Positions 26,663 through 35,900 of a DNA stretch of 64,000 nt are shown one piece after another. Each line of letters begins with the position of its first letter. Position 1 is the first letter of the stretch. The DNA comes from Microbacterium sp. (GTDB lineage: Bacteria; Actinomycetota; Actinomycetes; Actinomycetales; Microbacteriaceae). Under the pieces are notes generated by a model, which was given only the letters and a program-made list of their open reading frames with translations, had not been told where the DNA came from and ran no database searches. Location: contig NZ_JAPSHY010000002.1 of the NCBI RefSeq assembly GCF_031179285.1, forward strand, positions 164,658-228,657. The letters run 5' to 3'. Position numbers and translations under genes: made by a program.

Positions 26663-27516
26663 CAGGCGGCGATCCGTATGTCCAGACCCAGATCGAGCGC
26701 CCGTGCCGAGTGCGTCAGGGCACCGACGGAGATGACGTCGACACCGGTCTCGGCGATCGCCGAGACCGTGTTGAGATCGACGCCTCCCGAGGCTTCGACG
26801 GTCGCTCGGCCGGCGATCAGCGCGACGCCCGCACGGAGATCCTCGAGAGAGAAGTTGTCGAGCAGCACGGTGTGCGCGCCGCCGGCGAGGACCGCCGCAA
26901 TCTGATCGAGCCGGTCCACCTCGACGACGACGTGCGTGGTGTGGGGAAGCCGCGAGAGCGACTCGCAGAGAGCAGTCGCGAGGTCGGCACCGTGCTGCTG
27001 CAGGACGGCGAGATGGTTGTCCTTGACCATCACGGCATCCGACAGCGAGTTCCGGTGGTTGCTGCCGCCGCCGCTGAGCACGGCGTGGCGCTCGAAGGCG
27101 CGCAGCCCCGGAGTCGTCTTGCGGGTGTCGACGATGCGCGTCCCCGTTCCCTCCACCGCACGGACGTAGGCGGCGGTGAGCGAGGCGATCCCCGACATGC
27201 GCTGGGTGAAATTGAGTGCGACGCGCTCCGCGGTGAGGATGCTGCGTGCGGAGCCCGTCACTGACGCGAGGACGTCGCCGTCGGTGAACGCGTCACCATC
27301 GCCCACGTGCACGTCGACGGTGACGCCCGGATCGATGAGCCCGAAGGCGGCGGCGAACACGTCGCCGCCGCTGAACACCCCGGATTCGCGGGCGACGAGG
27401 TCGGCAGTGGCTGTGGCGTCGGCGGGGATGACAGCGGTGCTGGTCAGGTCGCCCCAGGGGGCGTCCTCCTCGAGAGCGGCGCCCACGACGCGGTTGAGGA
27501 TGGCGGGGGTGAGCAT
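26662..27516 (-). CDS. nadC: Quinolinate phosphoribosyltransferase (carboxylating)
   Basis: A 284-residue NadC, which turns quinolinate and PRPP into nicotinate mononucleotide. Visible: EDAPWGDLTSTAVIP, LNFTQRMSGIAS, RIVDTRKTTPGLRAFERHAV, GGGSNHRNSLSDAVMVKDNH, VEVDRLDQ and EASGGVDLNTV. These cover the Arg/Lys/His substrate pocket and phosphate loop. The ATG at 27516 overlaps the nadB stop by one base. The longer open frame upstream is antisense-like noise. Confidence 0.96.
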   Translation of the reverse strand: MLTPAILNRVVGAALEEDAPWGDLTSTAVIPADATATADLVARESGVFSGGDVFAAAFGLIDPGVTVDVHVGDGDAFTDGDVLASVTGSARSILTAERVALNFTQRMSGIASLTAAYVRAVEGTGTRIVDTRKTTPGLRAFERHAVLSGGGSNHRNSLSDAVMVKDNHLAVLQQHGADLATALCESLSRLPHTTHVVVEVDRLDQIAAVLAGGAHTVLLDNFSLEDLRAGVALIAGRATVEASGGVDLNTVSAIAETGVDVISVGALTHSARALDLGLDIRIAA

Positions 27517-29006
27517 CAGACTCCGATCAGGGCGGGTTCGCGGAAGTGCGCACCGACGGACTCGGTGCGGGCGAGTGCGGCGGATGCGGCCGCCTCGGCG
27601 AGCAGCAGCAGATTCGCGTCCTCGTGCTGGGCGACCGAGCGAGGCGCCGGGAGATCGGTGCGCCAGCTTTGAATCAGGTCGAGGGCGCGGGTCAGGCCGT
27701 CGTCGGTGCGAAGGAGCCCGACCTCGTCCCACATCAGCATCTGGAGTGCGGCGCGGCTGAAGTCCCGGGCCGGGCGGGGTGACTCGTCTCGCCGGAGTGG
27801 CCGCTTCCGCTGGCGGGGAGGAAGGCCGAGGGCGGGATCAGCGCCGGACGCCACTCCCAGCGCCACCGCGGCGCGGGCTCCGAACACGGCACCTTCGAGT
27901 AGGGAGTTCGACGCGAGACGGTTCGCCCCGTGCACGCCGGAGCGGGCGGCTTCGCCGACGGCGAAGAGGCCGGGCAGTGTCGTGCGGCCATCGAGGTCGG
28001 TGACGATCCCGCCCATCAGGTAGTGCGCGGCGGGCGTGACTGGGATGGGCTGCCGCGCCCAGTCGAAACCGCGTTCGCGCGTGACCCGATCGATCGTGGG
28101 AAAGCGACGGGCGAGCGTCGATGCGCCGAGGGCGGTGGCGTCGAGCCGCACCGGCCCGCCCTGTGCTGCGGTCCGACGGGCGATCGCCCGAGAGACGACA
28201 TCTCGCGGGGCGAGTTCTCCGTCGGGATGGGCGTCGAACGCGAACCGGCGGTCGTCGTCGTCGAGGAGAGTCGCACCTTCACCGCGCACGGCCTCCGAGA
28301 TGAGGAAGCCGGGCCCCTCGGCGAGGACCGTCGGATGGAATTGCACGAACTCGAGGTCGGCGACGTCGGCGCCGGCCCGGAGCGCTGCGGCGATGCCGTC
28401 GCCGGTCGCCCCCTCGGGATTGGTGGTGTGGGCGTAGAGCCGGCCGGCGCCGCCGGTGGCGAGGATGACGGCGTCGGCGCTCAGGTCGACCGCGGCTGTG
28501 CCTTCGAGGAGCCGGATGCCGCGCACGGCGCCGTCGAGAACGATCAGATCGAGAAGGAATGCGTGCTCCCGCACCTGGATGGCCGAAGCCCGGACAGCGG
28601 CGACGAGCGCATCGGAGACGGCGGCGCCGGTCGCATCGCCACCCGCGTGCACGACCCGCGCATGGCTGTGCGCGGCCTCTCGCCCGAGCAGCAGCCGGCC
28701 GTCGGGCCCCCGATCGAAGACGACACCGCGCGCGACGAGTTCGGCGATGCGTGCGCCTCCCTCGCGGACCAGCACCTCGACAGCGGCCGGGTCGCTGAGC
28801 CCGGCGCCCGCGATGATGGTGTCCTCCGCATGCGATGCGGGCGAGTCACCCTCACCGTAGACGCCGGCGATGCCCCCCTGCGCCAACGGCGTGCAGCCGC
28901 CGCCCAGGAGGCCCTTGGTGACGATCATCACGTCATGTCCGGCCTCGTCCGCGCGCAGTGCGGCGGTCAGACCGGCGATGCCGGTACCGACGACGATGAC
29001 ATTCAT
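27516..29006 (-). CDS. nadB: L-aspartate oxidase
   Basis: A 496-residue FAD enzyme that oxidises L-aspartate to iminoaspartate. The FAD-binding VVGTGIAGLTAALRA is at residues 5-19. GGCTPLAQGGIAGV, SHARVVHAGGDATG, DLEFVQFHPT, PAAHYLMGGIVTDLDGRTTLPGLFAVGEAARSGVHGANRLASNSLLEG are the succinate-dehydrogenase-like signatures. A short C-terminal helical domain follows. The ATG overlaps the nadA stop (ATGA). It works with NadA, which uses the unstable iminoaspartate directly. Confidence 0.96.
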   Translation of the reverse strand: MNVIVVGTGIAGLTAALRADEAGHDVMIVTKGLLGGGCTPLAQGGIAGVYGEGDSPASHAEDTIIAGAGLSDPAAVEVLVREGGARIAELVARGVVFDRGPDGRLLLGREAAHSHARVVHAGGDATGAAVSDALVAAVRASAIQVREHAFLLDLIVLDGAVRGIRLLEGTAAVDLSADAVILATGGAGRLYAHTTNPEGATGDGIAAALRAGADVADLEFVQFHPTVLAEGPGFLISEAVRGEGATLLDDDDRRFAFDAHPDGELAPRDVVSRAIARRTAAQGGPVRLDATALGASTLARRFPTIDRVTRERGFDWARQPIPVTPAAHYLMGGIVTDLDGRTTLPGLFAVGEAARSGVHGANRLASNSLLEGAVFGARAAVALGVASGADPALGLPPRQRKRPLRRDESPRPARDFSRAALQMLMWDEVGLLRTDDGLTRALDLIQSWRTDLPAPRSVAQHEDANLLLLAEAAASAALARTESVGAHFREPALIGV

Positions 29007-30331
29007 CGGGCGCCCGACACGGGCGGCTTCGCCGCCAGCATCCGCTCCAGCGCCAGCCGTGCCGGCTCCGCCACGTCATCCGCCACGGTGATGCGGTTGG
29101 GGCCGCGCCCAGCGACCAGTTCCTCCAGCACCCAGGCGAGATACCCGGGATGGATGCGGTACATCGTCGAACAGGGGCAGACCACAGGGTCCAGGCACGA
29201 GATGTCGTGCTGCGGGTACTGGGCCGCGAGCCGCCGCACGAGGTTGATCTCGGTTCCGATCGCGAAGGACGTGGGTTGCGTGGCGGCATCGATCGCCCGG
29301 CGGATGTACTCGGTCGAGCCGGCTTCGTCGGCGGCATCCACGACCTCCATCGGGCACTCGGGATGCATGATCACGCGCACCGCCGGATTCTGCGCCCGCG
29401 CCTGATCGATCTGCGCCACGGTGAAACGGCGATGCACCGAGCAGAATCCGTGCCAGAGGATCACGCGCGAATCGGCGATCTCTTCGGCGGTCGAGCCACC
29501 GAGCGCCCTGCGCGGATTCCACATCGGCATCTGCTCGAGCGGCACTCCCATCGCCTTGGCGGTGTTTCGACCGAGGTGCTGGTCGGGGAAGAACAGGACC
29601 CGCCGCCCCCGCTCGAATGCCCACTCGAGCACCGTCTGCGCGTTCGACGAGGTGCACACGATTCCGCCGTGACGGCCGACGAAGCCCTTGATGGCTGCGG
29701 ATGAGTTCATGTACGTCACCGGGATCACGGGCACCCGGCCGTCGGCGTCGACCTGATCCAGCGCACCGAGCACATCTTCGAGCTGCTCCCAGCAGTCCTC
29801 GACCTGGTCGATGTCGGCCATGTCGGCCATCGAGCAGCCGGCCGCCAGGTTCGGCAGGATCACGGCCTGATCGGGACGCGAGAGGAGGTCGGCGGTCTCC
29901 GCCATGAAGTGCACGCCGCAGAAGACGATCGCTTCGGCATCGGGCCTGCCCTTCGCCGCCGTGGCGAGCTGGAACGAGTCGCCGACATAGTCGGCGTGAC
30001 GGACGACCTCCTCGCGCTGATAGAAGTGGCCGAGGATGACGACGCGATCGCCGAGGGCCTCCTTCGCCGCGCGGATCCGCGCATCGAGCTCGTCCTCGGT
30101 GGCATCGCGGTACTCGATCGGCAGCTCGCCCTGGCGCGGGGCGCCGGTCGGGATCACATCGCCCATCGACGATCCGGGGCCGTAGCCGGGACGGGAGTCG
30201 AAGTCCCAGGGACCTGCGGCGAGGTCCGTGCTGCAGGTCGCGTCGGTCGACGCCCCGCTGACGATGGCCTGGATCGCGTGATCGACGGACGGATCGGAGA
30301 AGGTCGGCGCCGGGACGACGGTGATGCTCAT
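29003..30331 (-). CDS. nadA: Quinolinate synthase
   Basis: A 442-residue NadA that condenses iminoaspartate with DHAP to quinolinate, using a [4Fe-4S] cluster. Visible: ILGHFYQREEVVRHADYVGDSF, IVFCGVHFMAETADLL, AGCSMADMA, YMNSSAAIKGFVGRHGGIVCTSSNA, FFPDQHLG, HPECP and PVVCPCSTMYRIHPGYL. These include the cluster-binding cysteines. An N-terminal extension of about 85 residues precedes the core, as in other actinobacteria. The ATG at 30331 overlaps the stop of the Nudix regulator gene. Confidence 0.96.
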   Translation of the reverse strand: MSITVVPAPTFSDPSVDHAIQAIVSGASTDATCSTDLAAGPWDFDSRPGYGPGSSMGDVIPTGAPRQGELPIEYRDATEDELDARIRAAKEALGDRVVILGHFYQREEVVRHADYVGDSFQLATAAKGRPDAEAIVFCGVHFMAETADLLSRPDQAVILPNLAAGCSMADMADIDQVEDCWEQLEDVLGALDQVDADGRVPVIPVTYMNSSAAIKGFVGRHGGIVCTSSNAQTVLEWAFERGRRVLFFPDQHLGRNTAKAMGVPLEQMPMWNPRRALGGSTAEEIADSRVILWHGFCSVHRRFTVAQIDQARAQNPAVRVIMHPECPMEVVDAADEAGSTEYIRRAIDAATQPTSFAIGTEINLVRRLAAQYPQHDISCLDPVVCPCSTMYRIHPGYLAWVLEELVAGRGPNRITVADDVAEPARLALERMLAAKPPVSGAR

Positions 30332-31044
30332 CTGATGCTCGTTTCTTCGGAGCCGAGCGGGCCGCGATCGGCGAGCTCGACGTCGGTGTTGTAGCGGTAG
30401 AGGCGGGCGGGACGGTGACTGCCGGTGCGGAAACGGTCGGTGGGCAGGAGGTTTCCCGCGGCTTCCACCTGACGGCGGAAGTTCGCGGGATCCAGGTGGC
30501 GTCCGAGGATGGCTTCGTACGCCTCGCGCAGGTCGGCGAGCGTGAACTCGGAGGGCAGGAAGCCGTGCGCCACGCGGCTGTAGCCGGCCTTGTTGCGCAG
30601 ACGCCACAGCGCGTATTCCACGATCTGGTTGTGGTCGAAGGCGAGGGCGGGAAGCGCGTCGACGTCGAACCAGCGCACGTTCTCGGGGGCGCGCCCCGAG
30701 GCGAGGTGTGCCGCGCTCTGCGCGTCGACGTCATCGGATCGCAACAGAGCCCAGTACACGATCGACACCACGCGCGTGGGGGAGCGGTTGACGGCCCCGA
30801 AGGCGTAGAGCTGCTCGAGGTAGCTGGGCGCGAGACCGGTGGTCTCGGCGAGGGTGCGCGCGGCCGCGTCCACCGGGGACTCGGATTCGGTGAGCCACCC
30901 GCCGGGGAGCGCCCACTGATCGGCGAACGGCTCTCTGGTGCGAAGGACGAGAGGCAGCGCCAGCACGGGCTCGCCGTCCGGCGGACGGCGCAGCGTCAGG
31001 ATCACCGTCGAGACGGCGACGCGGATGCCCGAGCTTCGAGTCAT
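30328..31044 (-). CDS. nrtR: NrtR-type Nudix transcriptional regulator
   Basis: A 238-residue protein: a Nudix-fold domain (about residues 5-150) followed by a winged-helix domain (about 155-225, with FTLADLREAYEAILGRHLDPANFRRQVEAAGNLL). The Nudix box at 48-71 is degenerate: where REUxEE is expected it reads RTLAET, so hydrolysis is unlikely. That fits NrtR, which senses ADP-ribose and represses NAD synthesis genes. It is the first gene of the nrtR-nadA-nadB-nadC-desulfurase operon and overlaps nadA by four bases. A GGAGG lies before the ATG at 31044. Confidence 0.88.
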   Translation of the reverse strand: MTRSSGIRVAVSTVILTLRRPPDGEPVLALPLVLRTREPFADQWALPGGWLTESESPVDAAARTLAETTGLAPSYLEQLYAFGAVNRSPTRVVSIVYWALLRSDDVDAQSAAHLASGRAPENVRWFDVDALPALAFDHNQIVEYALWRLRNKAGYSRVAHGFLPSEFTLADLREAYEAILGRHLDPANFRRQVEAAGNLLPTDRFRTGSHRPARLYRYNTDVELADRGPLGSEETSIR

Positions 31045-31072
31045 AAGTACCTTAACCTCCGAGACGATCTTA
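31044..31072 (-). promoter_or_regulatory. Candidate promoter/operator of the nad operon
   Basis: TAAGAT (minus strand, 31072-31067) is a candidate -10. The palindrome TAAG-TAC-CTTA (31044-31054) overlaps the start codon region and could be part of an NrtR operator. I cannot confirm the operator without comparison to related nad operons. Confidence 0.35.
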
Positions 31073-31153
31073 GTGTCATGAAGACCCGAAGTGCATCTCG
31101 ATGTCGCTTTCCGACGTCGAGTCCGAAACGTTATCTCTGTGCGCGCGGAGGGC

Positions 31154-31182
31154 TTGTCCGGGATCGCAGGGTTTGTTAGGTT
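31154..31182 (+). promoter_or_regulatory. Sigma70-type promoter of the first ABC importer
   Basis: A -35 TTGTCC (31154-31159), a 17-base spacer and a -10 TAGGTT (31177-31182). It is the best promoter match in the window. The predicted start of transcription is near 31189, which leaves a leader of about 118 bases before the SBP gene. Confidence 0.7.
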
Positions 31183-31198
31183 ACTGTCCTAACAAACC
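31170..31198. promoter_or_regulatory. Inverted-repeat operator over the importer promoter
   Basis: Perfect 11-base arms GGTTTGTTAGG (31170-31180) and CCTAACAAACC (31188-31198) are separated by seven bases. They overlap the -10 box and the expected +1, so a bound protein would block transcription. The TTTGTT/AACAAA half-sites resemble ROK-family (XylR-type) sugar-repressor operators; no regulator gene is adjacent. Confidence 0.7.
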
Positions 31199-31306
31199 TA
31201 TCCGGGGCGATTCCGCGCATCCGGACGGTCTGTCCGACCTCAACCCGGGGTTGGCTCCATGGTGGAGCATCCCTCCTGCAGTGCAGCACCGAGAGGAAAC
31301 AAGACA

Positions 31307-33001
31307 ATGATCCGTAACGGCAAGCGCAAGATCGCGCTCACCGCTGTGGCGGGGGCATCCGTCCTCGCCCTGGGCCTCACCGCCTGTGGCACCGGCGGCG
31401 GCGGAGACGAGGGAGGCGGCGACTCCGACCGCCCTCTTCGCGTCTGGGCCGGCAGTCAGACGCCGATCACCGCGAACTTCAACCCCTTCGCTCCGACCGT
31501 CCTCCACGGCGCCCTCGGCCCGATCTACGAGCCGCTCTTCTTCTTCAACAAGACCGCAGACGAAGAGCCCACCGGCATGATCGGCGACTCCTACGAGTAC
31601 AACGAAGACGGCACCGTCATCACCGTCAAGATCAAAGAAGGCCTCAAGTGGAGCGACGGTGAGCCGCTGACCGCCGAAGACGTCGCGTTCACGTTCAACT
31701 TCGAGGGCAACAACCCCGAGGGCAACGGCCTGGTCTCGGCGGAAGCCACCGATGAGACCACCGTCGTGCTGACCTACGACTCGGCCCAGTACACCACCGA
31801 GTTCCAGCGCCTCGGCGGCACCTGGATCCTGCCGCAGCACATCTGGAGCGAGGTCGACGATTTCGCGAGCTTCGCGAACGAGGAGCCCGTCGGGTCCGGA
31901 CCGTACGTCGTCGACAGCGTCACCAGCGAGTCGTACATCCTCGTCGCGAACGAGGAGTTCCGCGATGCGGACGTGCCTGCGATCAAGAAGGTGCAGTACA
32001 TCGCGGTCGACAACAACCAGACCGCGCAGGACCTGCTCGCCGCCGGCGAACTCGACTGGACCGGCATGTTCATCCCGAATCCGGAGTCGGTCACCGGCAA
32101 CGGCAAGATCGAGTGGATCAACACCCCGCAGGACCCGACTGTCCTGTACACCTGCTCGAACGCGGAGCTCGGCTGTGTCGGCCCGCAGACCGACGTCGCC
32201 GTCCGGCAGGCGCTGAACGTCGCCATCGATCGCGCCACCATCAAGGAGAAGGCCTTCGTGGGCCTCACCGGTGACATCTCTCCGACCTATGCGCTGCTGC
32301 CGCGCGATGAGAAGTGGGTCGCCGACAGCGCCAACGAGGTCAGCCCGCAGGAGGCGGACACCGCCTCGGCAGGGTCGATCCTCGAGGCCGCGGGCTACGT
32401 GAAGGGTTCGGACGGCTTCTATGCCAAGGACGGCGTTCCGGTCGAGATGACGCTGACCTCGGTCGACGGCTGGACGGACTACAACGACGCCGCGAAGCTG
32501 ATCGCCGAGCAGGCGGCCGAGGCGGGCATCAAGATCACGCCGTCCACCGTGCAGTGGCAGGAGTTCTCCGACTCCCGTCAGACCGGTCAGTTCCAGCTGA
32601 TCGTCGGCGGCATGATCGGCACTTCGGTGGCCGACCCGTACCAGATCTACCGCGACTGGGTGGGCGGAACGGCCGTCGGCTCGACCGGGCCCGTGGGCGC
32701 CGAGGTGCCGACGGGACGCTGGAACTTCAGCCGCTACAACAACCCGGTCGTGGACGAGGCCATCACGGCTGCGACCAGCACGAACGACGAAGCAACCAAG
32801 ATGGAGCTCTACGCCACCATCCAGAGCGAGATCGTTCGCGACCTGCCCTACATCCCGCTGGTGATCAACGCGACGCAGACCTTCTACAACGCGAAGGACT
32901 TCACGGGTTGGCCCACGGAGGAAGACCTGTACGCGTTCCCGCCGTCCTGGGGATCGATCGCTGCCGGTTACGTCCTCCAGCACCTGAAGCCGGTCGGCTG
33001 A
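31307..33001 (+). CDS. ABC importer substrate-binding lipoprotein, family 5
   Basis: A 564-residue lipoprotein. Signal peptide 1-26 with lipobox L24-T-A-C27, then a Gly/Asp-rich linker and a family-5 (DppA/OppA-type) domain: EGLKWSDGEPLTAEDVAFTFNF, VRQALNVAIDRATI, DLPYIPLVINATQTFYN. Family-5 proteins bind oligopeptides, but also nickel or oligosaccharides, and the ligand cannot be read here. GAGGAAACAAGACA precedes the ATG at 31307. It is first in a five-gene operon driven by the promoter at 31154. A sugar ligand is possible given the operator type. Confidence 0.92.
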   Translation: MIRNGKRKIALTAVAGASVLALGLTACGTGGGGDEGGGDSDRPLRVWAGSQTPITANFNPFAPTVLHGALGPIYEPLFFFNKTADEEPTGMIGDSYEYNEDGTVITVKIKEGLKWSDGEPLTAEDVAFTFNFEGNNPEGNGLVSAEATDETTVVLTYDSAQYTTEFQRLGGTWILPQHIWSEVDDFASFANEEPVGSGPYVVDSVTSESYILVANEEFRDADVPAIKKVQYIAVDNNQTAQDLLAAGELDWTGMFIPNPESVTGNGKIEWINTPQDPTVLYTCSNAELGCVGPQTDVAVRQALNVAIDRATIKEKAFVGLTGDISPTYALLPRDEKWVADSANEVSPQEADTASAGSILEAAGYVKGSDGFYAKDGVPVEMTLTSVDGWTDYNDAAKLIAEQAAEAGIKITPSTVQWQEFSDSRQTGQFQLIVGGMIGTSVADPYQIYRDWVGGTAVGSTGPVGAEVPTGRWNFSRYNNPVVDEAITAATSTNDEATKMELYATIQSEIVRDLPYIPLVINATQTFYNAKDFTGWPTEEDLYAFPPSWGSIAAGYVLQHLKPVG

Positions 33002-33047
33002 CAGTCGACTGACCTCGGTTCATGCAGGGAAGCAGGAAGTTGAGCAC

Positions 33048-34043
33048 ATGAAGTTCTATGCCAGAAGGATCGGGTTCTACGCGTTCACGCTGTGGGCCAC
33101 GATCTCCCTCAACTTCCTGCTTCCCCGGCTGATGCCGGGGGACCCGGCCGACATCATGATCGCCAAGATCCAGCGTGCCGGCGGCGAGGTCTCCGAGACC
33201 ACGATCCGCAACATCAAGCTGCTGCTGGGCTCGGACGACTCATCGATGTGGGAGCAGTACCTCGGCTACTGGGGACGGATGTTCCAGGGAGACCTGGGAG
33301 TGTCCGTGACGAAGTTCCCGGCCCCGGTGTCCGAGCTGATCGCCGGCGCGCTGCCATGGACCATCGTCCTGGTCGGCGTGGCGACGGTGATCTCGTTCAT
33401 CCTCGGGATCGGCCTCGGCGCGTGGGTCGGGTGGAAAAGGGGCACGTGGGTCGATCACCTGATCCCGGCGACGACCATCCTGCAGTCCATTCCCTACTTC
33501 TGGCTCGCGCTGGTGCTCGTGTCCGTGTTCGCCGTCGGGCTCGGCGTGTTCCCGATCTTCGGCGGGTACAGCGTCTTCGACTTCCCGAACGGCCCGGAGT
33601 GGAGCTGGGCGTTCATCTCGGATGCCGTGGGCCACGCCATCCTTCCGGCGTTGACCATCGTGCTGAGCTCCGTCGGAGGCTGGCTCTTCGGCATGCGCAA
33701 CATGATGGTGTCCACGATGGCGGAGGACTACGTCACCACCGCCGAGGCGAAGGGCCTGCGCCCTCGTCGCATCCTCACCACCTATGCGGCCCGCAATGCC
33801 GCCATCCCGTCGATCGCCGGGTTCGCCATCACGCTCGGCTTCGTCGTGGCAGGCTCGATCGTCATGGAGCAGGTGTTCACGTACCCCGGCATCGGCAAGC
33901 TGATGTTCCAGGCCGTGCAGAACAGCGACTACGCGCTCATGCAGGGAGTGTTCCTGGTGATCACCATCGCTGTCCTGGCGGCGAACTTCGTCATGGATCT
34001 CGTCTACGGCTTCATCGATCCGAGGGCTCGTCACAATGTCTGA
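33048..34043 (+). CDS. ABC importer permease, DppB type
   Basis: A 331-residue inner-membrane permease with about six helices. The DppB N-terminus (RRIGFYAFTLWATISLNFLLPRLMPGDP) and the EAA loop that contacts the ATPase (DYVTTAEAKGLRPRRILTTYAARNAAIP) are present. The C-terminus DLVYGFIDPRARHNV is typical. It pairs with the following DppC-type permease, which it overlaps by eight bases. Confidence 0.93.
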   Translation: MKFYARRIGFYAFTLWATISLNFLLPRLMPGDPADIMIAKIQRAGGEVSETTIRNIKLLLGSDDSSMWEQYLGYWGRMFQGDLGVSVTKFPAPVSELIAGALPWTIVLVGVATVISFILGIGLGAWVGWKRGTWVDHLIPATTILQSIPYFWLALVLVSVFAVGLGVFPIFGGYSVFDFPNGPEWSWAFISDAVGHAILPALTIVLSSVGGWLFGMRNMMVSTMAEDYVTTAEAKGLRPRRILTTYAARNAAIPSIAGFAITLGFVVAGSIVMEQVFTYPGIGKLMFQAVQNSDYALMQGVFLVITIAVLAANFVMDLVYGFIDPRARHNV

Positions 34044-35046
34044 AACCGCCACCACGCACCCGGAATCCCCGCTGGACACCGCCGCGGAGCTCTCGTCGAC
34101 GGGCGTTCCGACGGCCCCCGACACGGCGGCGCTCGTCACTCCGAAGCGTCGCCGGGGCGGATTCCGCGCCATGCTGCCGAGCATGTCGGTCAAGCTCGTC
34201 GTCGGCATCGTCCTCGTCGTCGGCATCATCGCCTTCGGCATCCTCGCCCCGCTGCTCACGCAGAACCCGCGCAACTCCGGCAACCCGGCGCTGCAGCCGC
34301 CGAGCGCCGATCACCTCCTCGGCACGACCAAGCTCGGCTACGACGTGCTCGCCCAGCTTGCGCACGGCACGCAGGGTTCGCTCCTCATCGGCCTCGTGGC
34401 CGGCGGTATCGCCGTCGTGCTGTCGATCTTCTTCGGCATCCTCGCGGGGTACCTGGGTGGCTGGAAGGACGAGGTGCTCTCGCTCGTCACGAACATCATG
34501 CTGGTCATCCCGGGGCTTCCGCTCGTGATGGTGATCGCCACCTACTTCTCATCGCGCAGCTGGCTGCTCGTCGCCTTCGTGCTCGGAATCACGTCGTGGG
34601 CGGGCTCCGCCGTGGTGCTGCGCACCCAGGCGCGGTCGCTTCGCAGCCGCGACTACGTCTATGCGGCGAAGGTGGCGGGGGAGCGCTCCCTGCGGGTCAT
34701 CCTCGTCGAGATCATGCCGAACCTCCTGCCGCTGCTGGCCGCGCAGTTCCTCTTCGCGATCATCTTCGCCATCCTCGGCGAGGCCGGCCTGTCGTATCTC
34801 GGCCTCGGCGCCACGGACTCCATCACCTGGGGCACGATCCTCAACGACGCGCAATCCGGCCAGGCACTGGGCACGGGCGCCTGGTGGTGGTTCATCCCGC
34901 CGGGCATCATGATCGCCCTCCTCGGATGCGGTCTGTCACTCATCAACTTCGCCATCGACGAGATCATCAACCCGAAGCTGCGCAACGCCCCCGAGGCCGC
35001 GCGCCGGGTGCGCAAGGCAGCGAAGACGAAGGGAATCACCGCGTGA
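34036..35046 (+). CDS. ABC importer permease, DppC type
   Basis: A 336-residue permease. A polar N-terminal tail of about 50 residues precedes six helices. The DppC hallmarks are HLLGTTKLGYDVLAQLAHGTQGSLLIGL, the EAA loop region SRDYVYAAKVAGERSLRVILVEIMPNLLP and AGLSYLGLGATDSITWGTILNDAQ. The start overlaps the previous gene by eight bases and the stop overlaps the ATPase start (GTGA). Confidence 0.93.
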   Translation: MSETATTHPESPLDTAAELSSTGVPTAPDTAALVTPKRRRGGFRAMLPSMSVKLVVGIVLVVGIIAFGILAPLLTQNPRNSGNPALQPPSADHLLGTTKLGYDVLAQLAHGTQGSLLIGLVAGGIAVVLSIFFGILAGYLGGWKDEVLSLVTNIMLVIPGLPLVMVIATYFSSRSWLLVAFVLGITSWAGSAVVLRTQARSLRSRDYVYAAKVAGERSLRVILVEIMPNLLPLLAAQFLFAIIFAILGEAGLSYLGLGATDSITWGTILNDAQSGQALGTGAWWWFIPPGIMIALLGCGLSLINFAIDEIINPKLRNAPEAARRVRKAAKTKGITA

Positions 35047-35900
35047 CCGCCCCCGAAGCAGTACTCACAGCACGAGACGTCTCCATCGAGTACGAGGTGG
35101 ACGAGCCGGTGAAGGCCGTCCGCAACGTCTCGCTCACCCTGCACCGTGGTGAGATCCTGGGCCTGGCCGGTGAGTCGGGGTGCGGCAAGACGACCCTCGC
35201 GTACGGACTCAACCGCCTGCTGAAGGCGCCCGCTCTGATGACGGGCGGCGAGATCACGTTCCACGATCGCTCCGGCACCGACATCGACGTCACGGGCCTC
35301 AAGGACGATCAGCTGCGCGCGTTCCGCTGGGACAAGATCTCCATGGTCTTCCAGGGGGCGATGAACTCCCTGAACCCGGTGATCAGTGTCAGAGCACAGA
35401 TCTTCGACATCTTCGACACCCACCGGCCCGGTATGTCCAAGCACGACAAGACGGAACGAGCGGAGGAGCTCCTGCGCCTCGTCGGGGTCGACCCCAGGCG
35501 GCTCACGAGCTTCCCGCACGAGCTCTCCGGCGGTATGCGCCAGCGGGTGATGATCGCGATGGCACTCGCGCTCGACCCGCAGGTGATGATCATGGATGAG
35601 CCCACCACAGCGCTCGACGTGGTGGTGCAGCGGGGGATCATCCGCGAGATCATGCGCCTGCGCGAACGCCTCGGTTTCGCGGTGATCTTCATCACTCATG
35701 ACCTTCCGATGCTCATCGAGATCAGCGACCGGATCGCCGTGATGCTGCAGGGCGAGATCGTCGAACAGGGCACCGCGGAGGAGATCTACCGCACCCCGCA
35801 ACACGAGTACACGAAGACGCTGCTGTCGAGCTTTCCCAGTCTGCGAGGCGAACGCGGCGGCTTCGTACGCAGCGGTGCGAAGGCGGAGGCAGTCCGATGA
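35043..35900 (+). CDS. ABC importer ATPase, DppD type
   Basis: A 285-residue ATPase. Walker A GESGCGKTT (about 43-51), signature LSGGMRQRVMIAMALALDP, Walker B VMIMDEPTTALD and H-loop FITHDLPML are intact, and the C-terminal oligopeptide-type region (PQHEYTKTLLSSFPSL) is present. It energises the two permeases together with the next gene. GTG 35043 overlaps the preceding stop. The four C-terminal Fe-S cysteines of some DppD proteins are absent. Confidence 0.94.
   Translation: MTAPEAVLTARDVSIEYEVDEPVKAVRNVSLTLHRGEILGLAGESGCGKTTLAYGLNRLLKAPALMTGGEITFHDRSGTDIDVTGLKDDQLRAFRWDKISMVFQGAMNSLNPVISVRAQIFDIFDTHRPGMSKHDKTERAEELLRLVGVDPRRLTSFPHELSGGMRQRVMIAMALALDPQVMIMDEPTTALDVVVQRGIIREIMRLRERLGFAVIFITHDLPMLIEISDRIAVMLQGEIVEQGTAEEIYRTPQHEYTKTLLSSFPSLRGERGGFVRSGAKAEAVR

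Noticed and set aside
31101..31310. A 69-residue plus-strand frame before the first importer
   Set aside because: It runs through the promoter and operator, has no RBS and shows no protein-like character.
31181..32983. A 600-residue minus-strand frame across the first binding-protein gene
   Set aside because: It is antisense to a family-5 lipoprotein with a signal peptide, lipobox and RBS. It also covers the promoter and operator.
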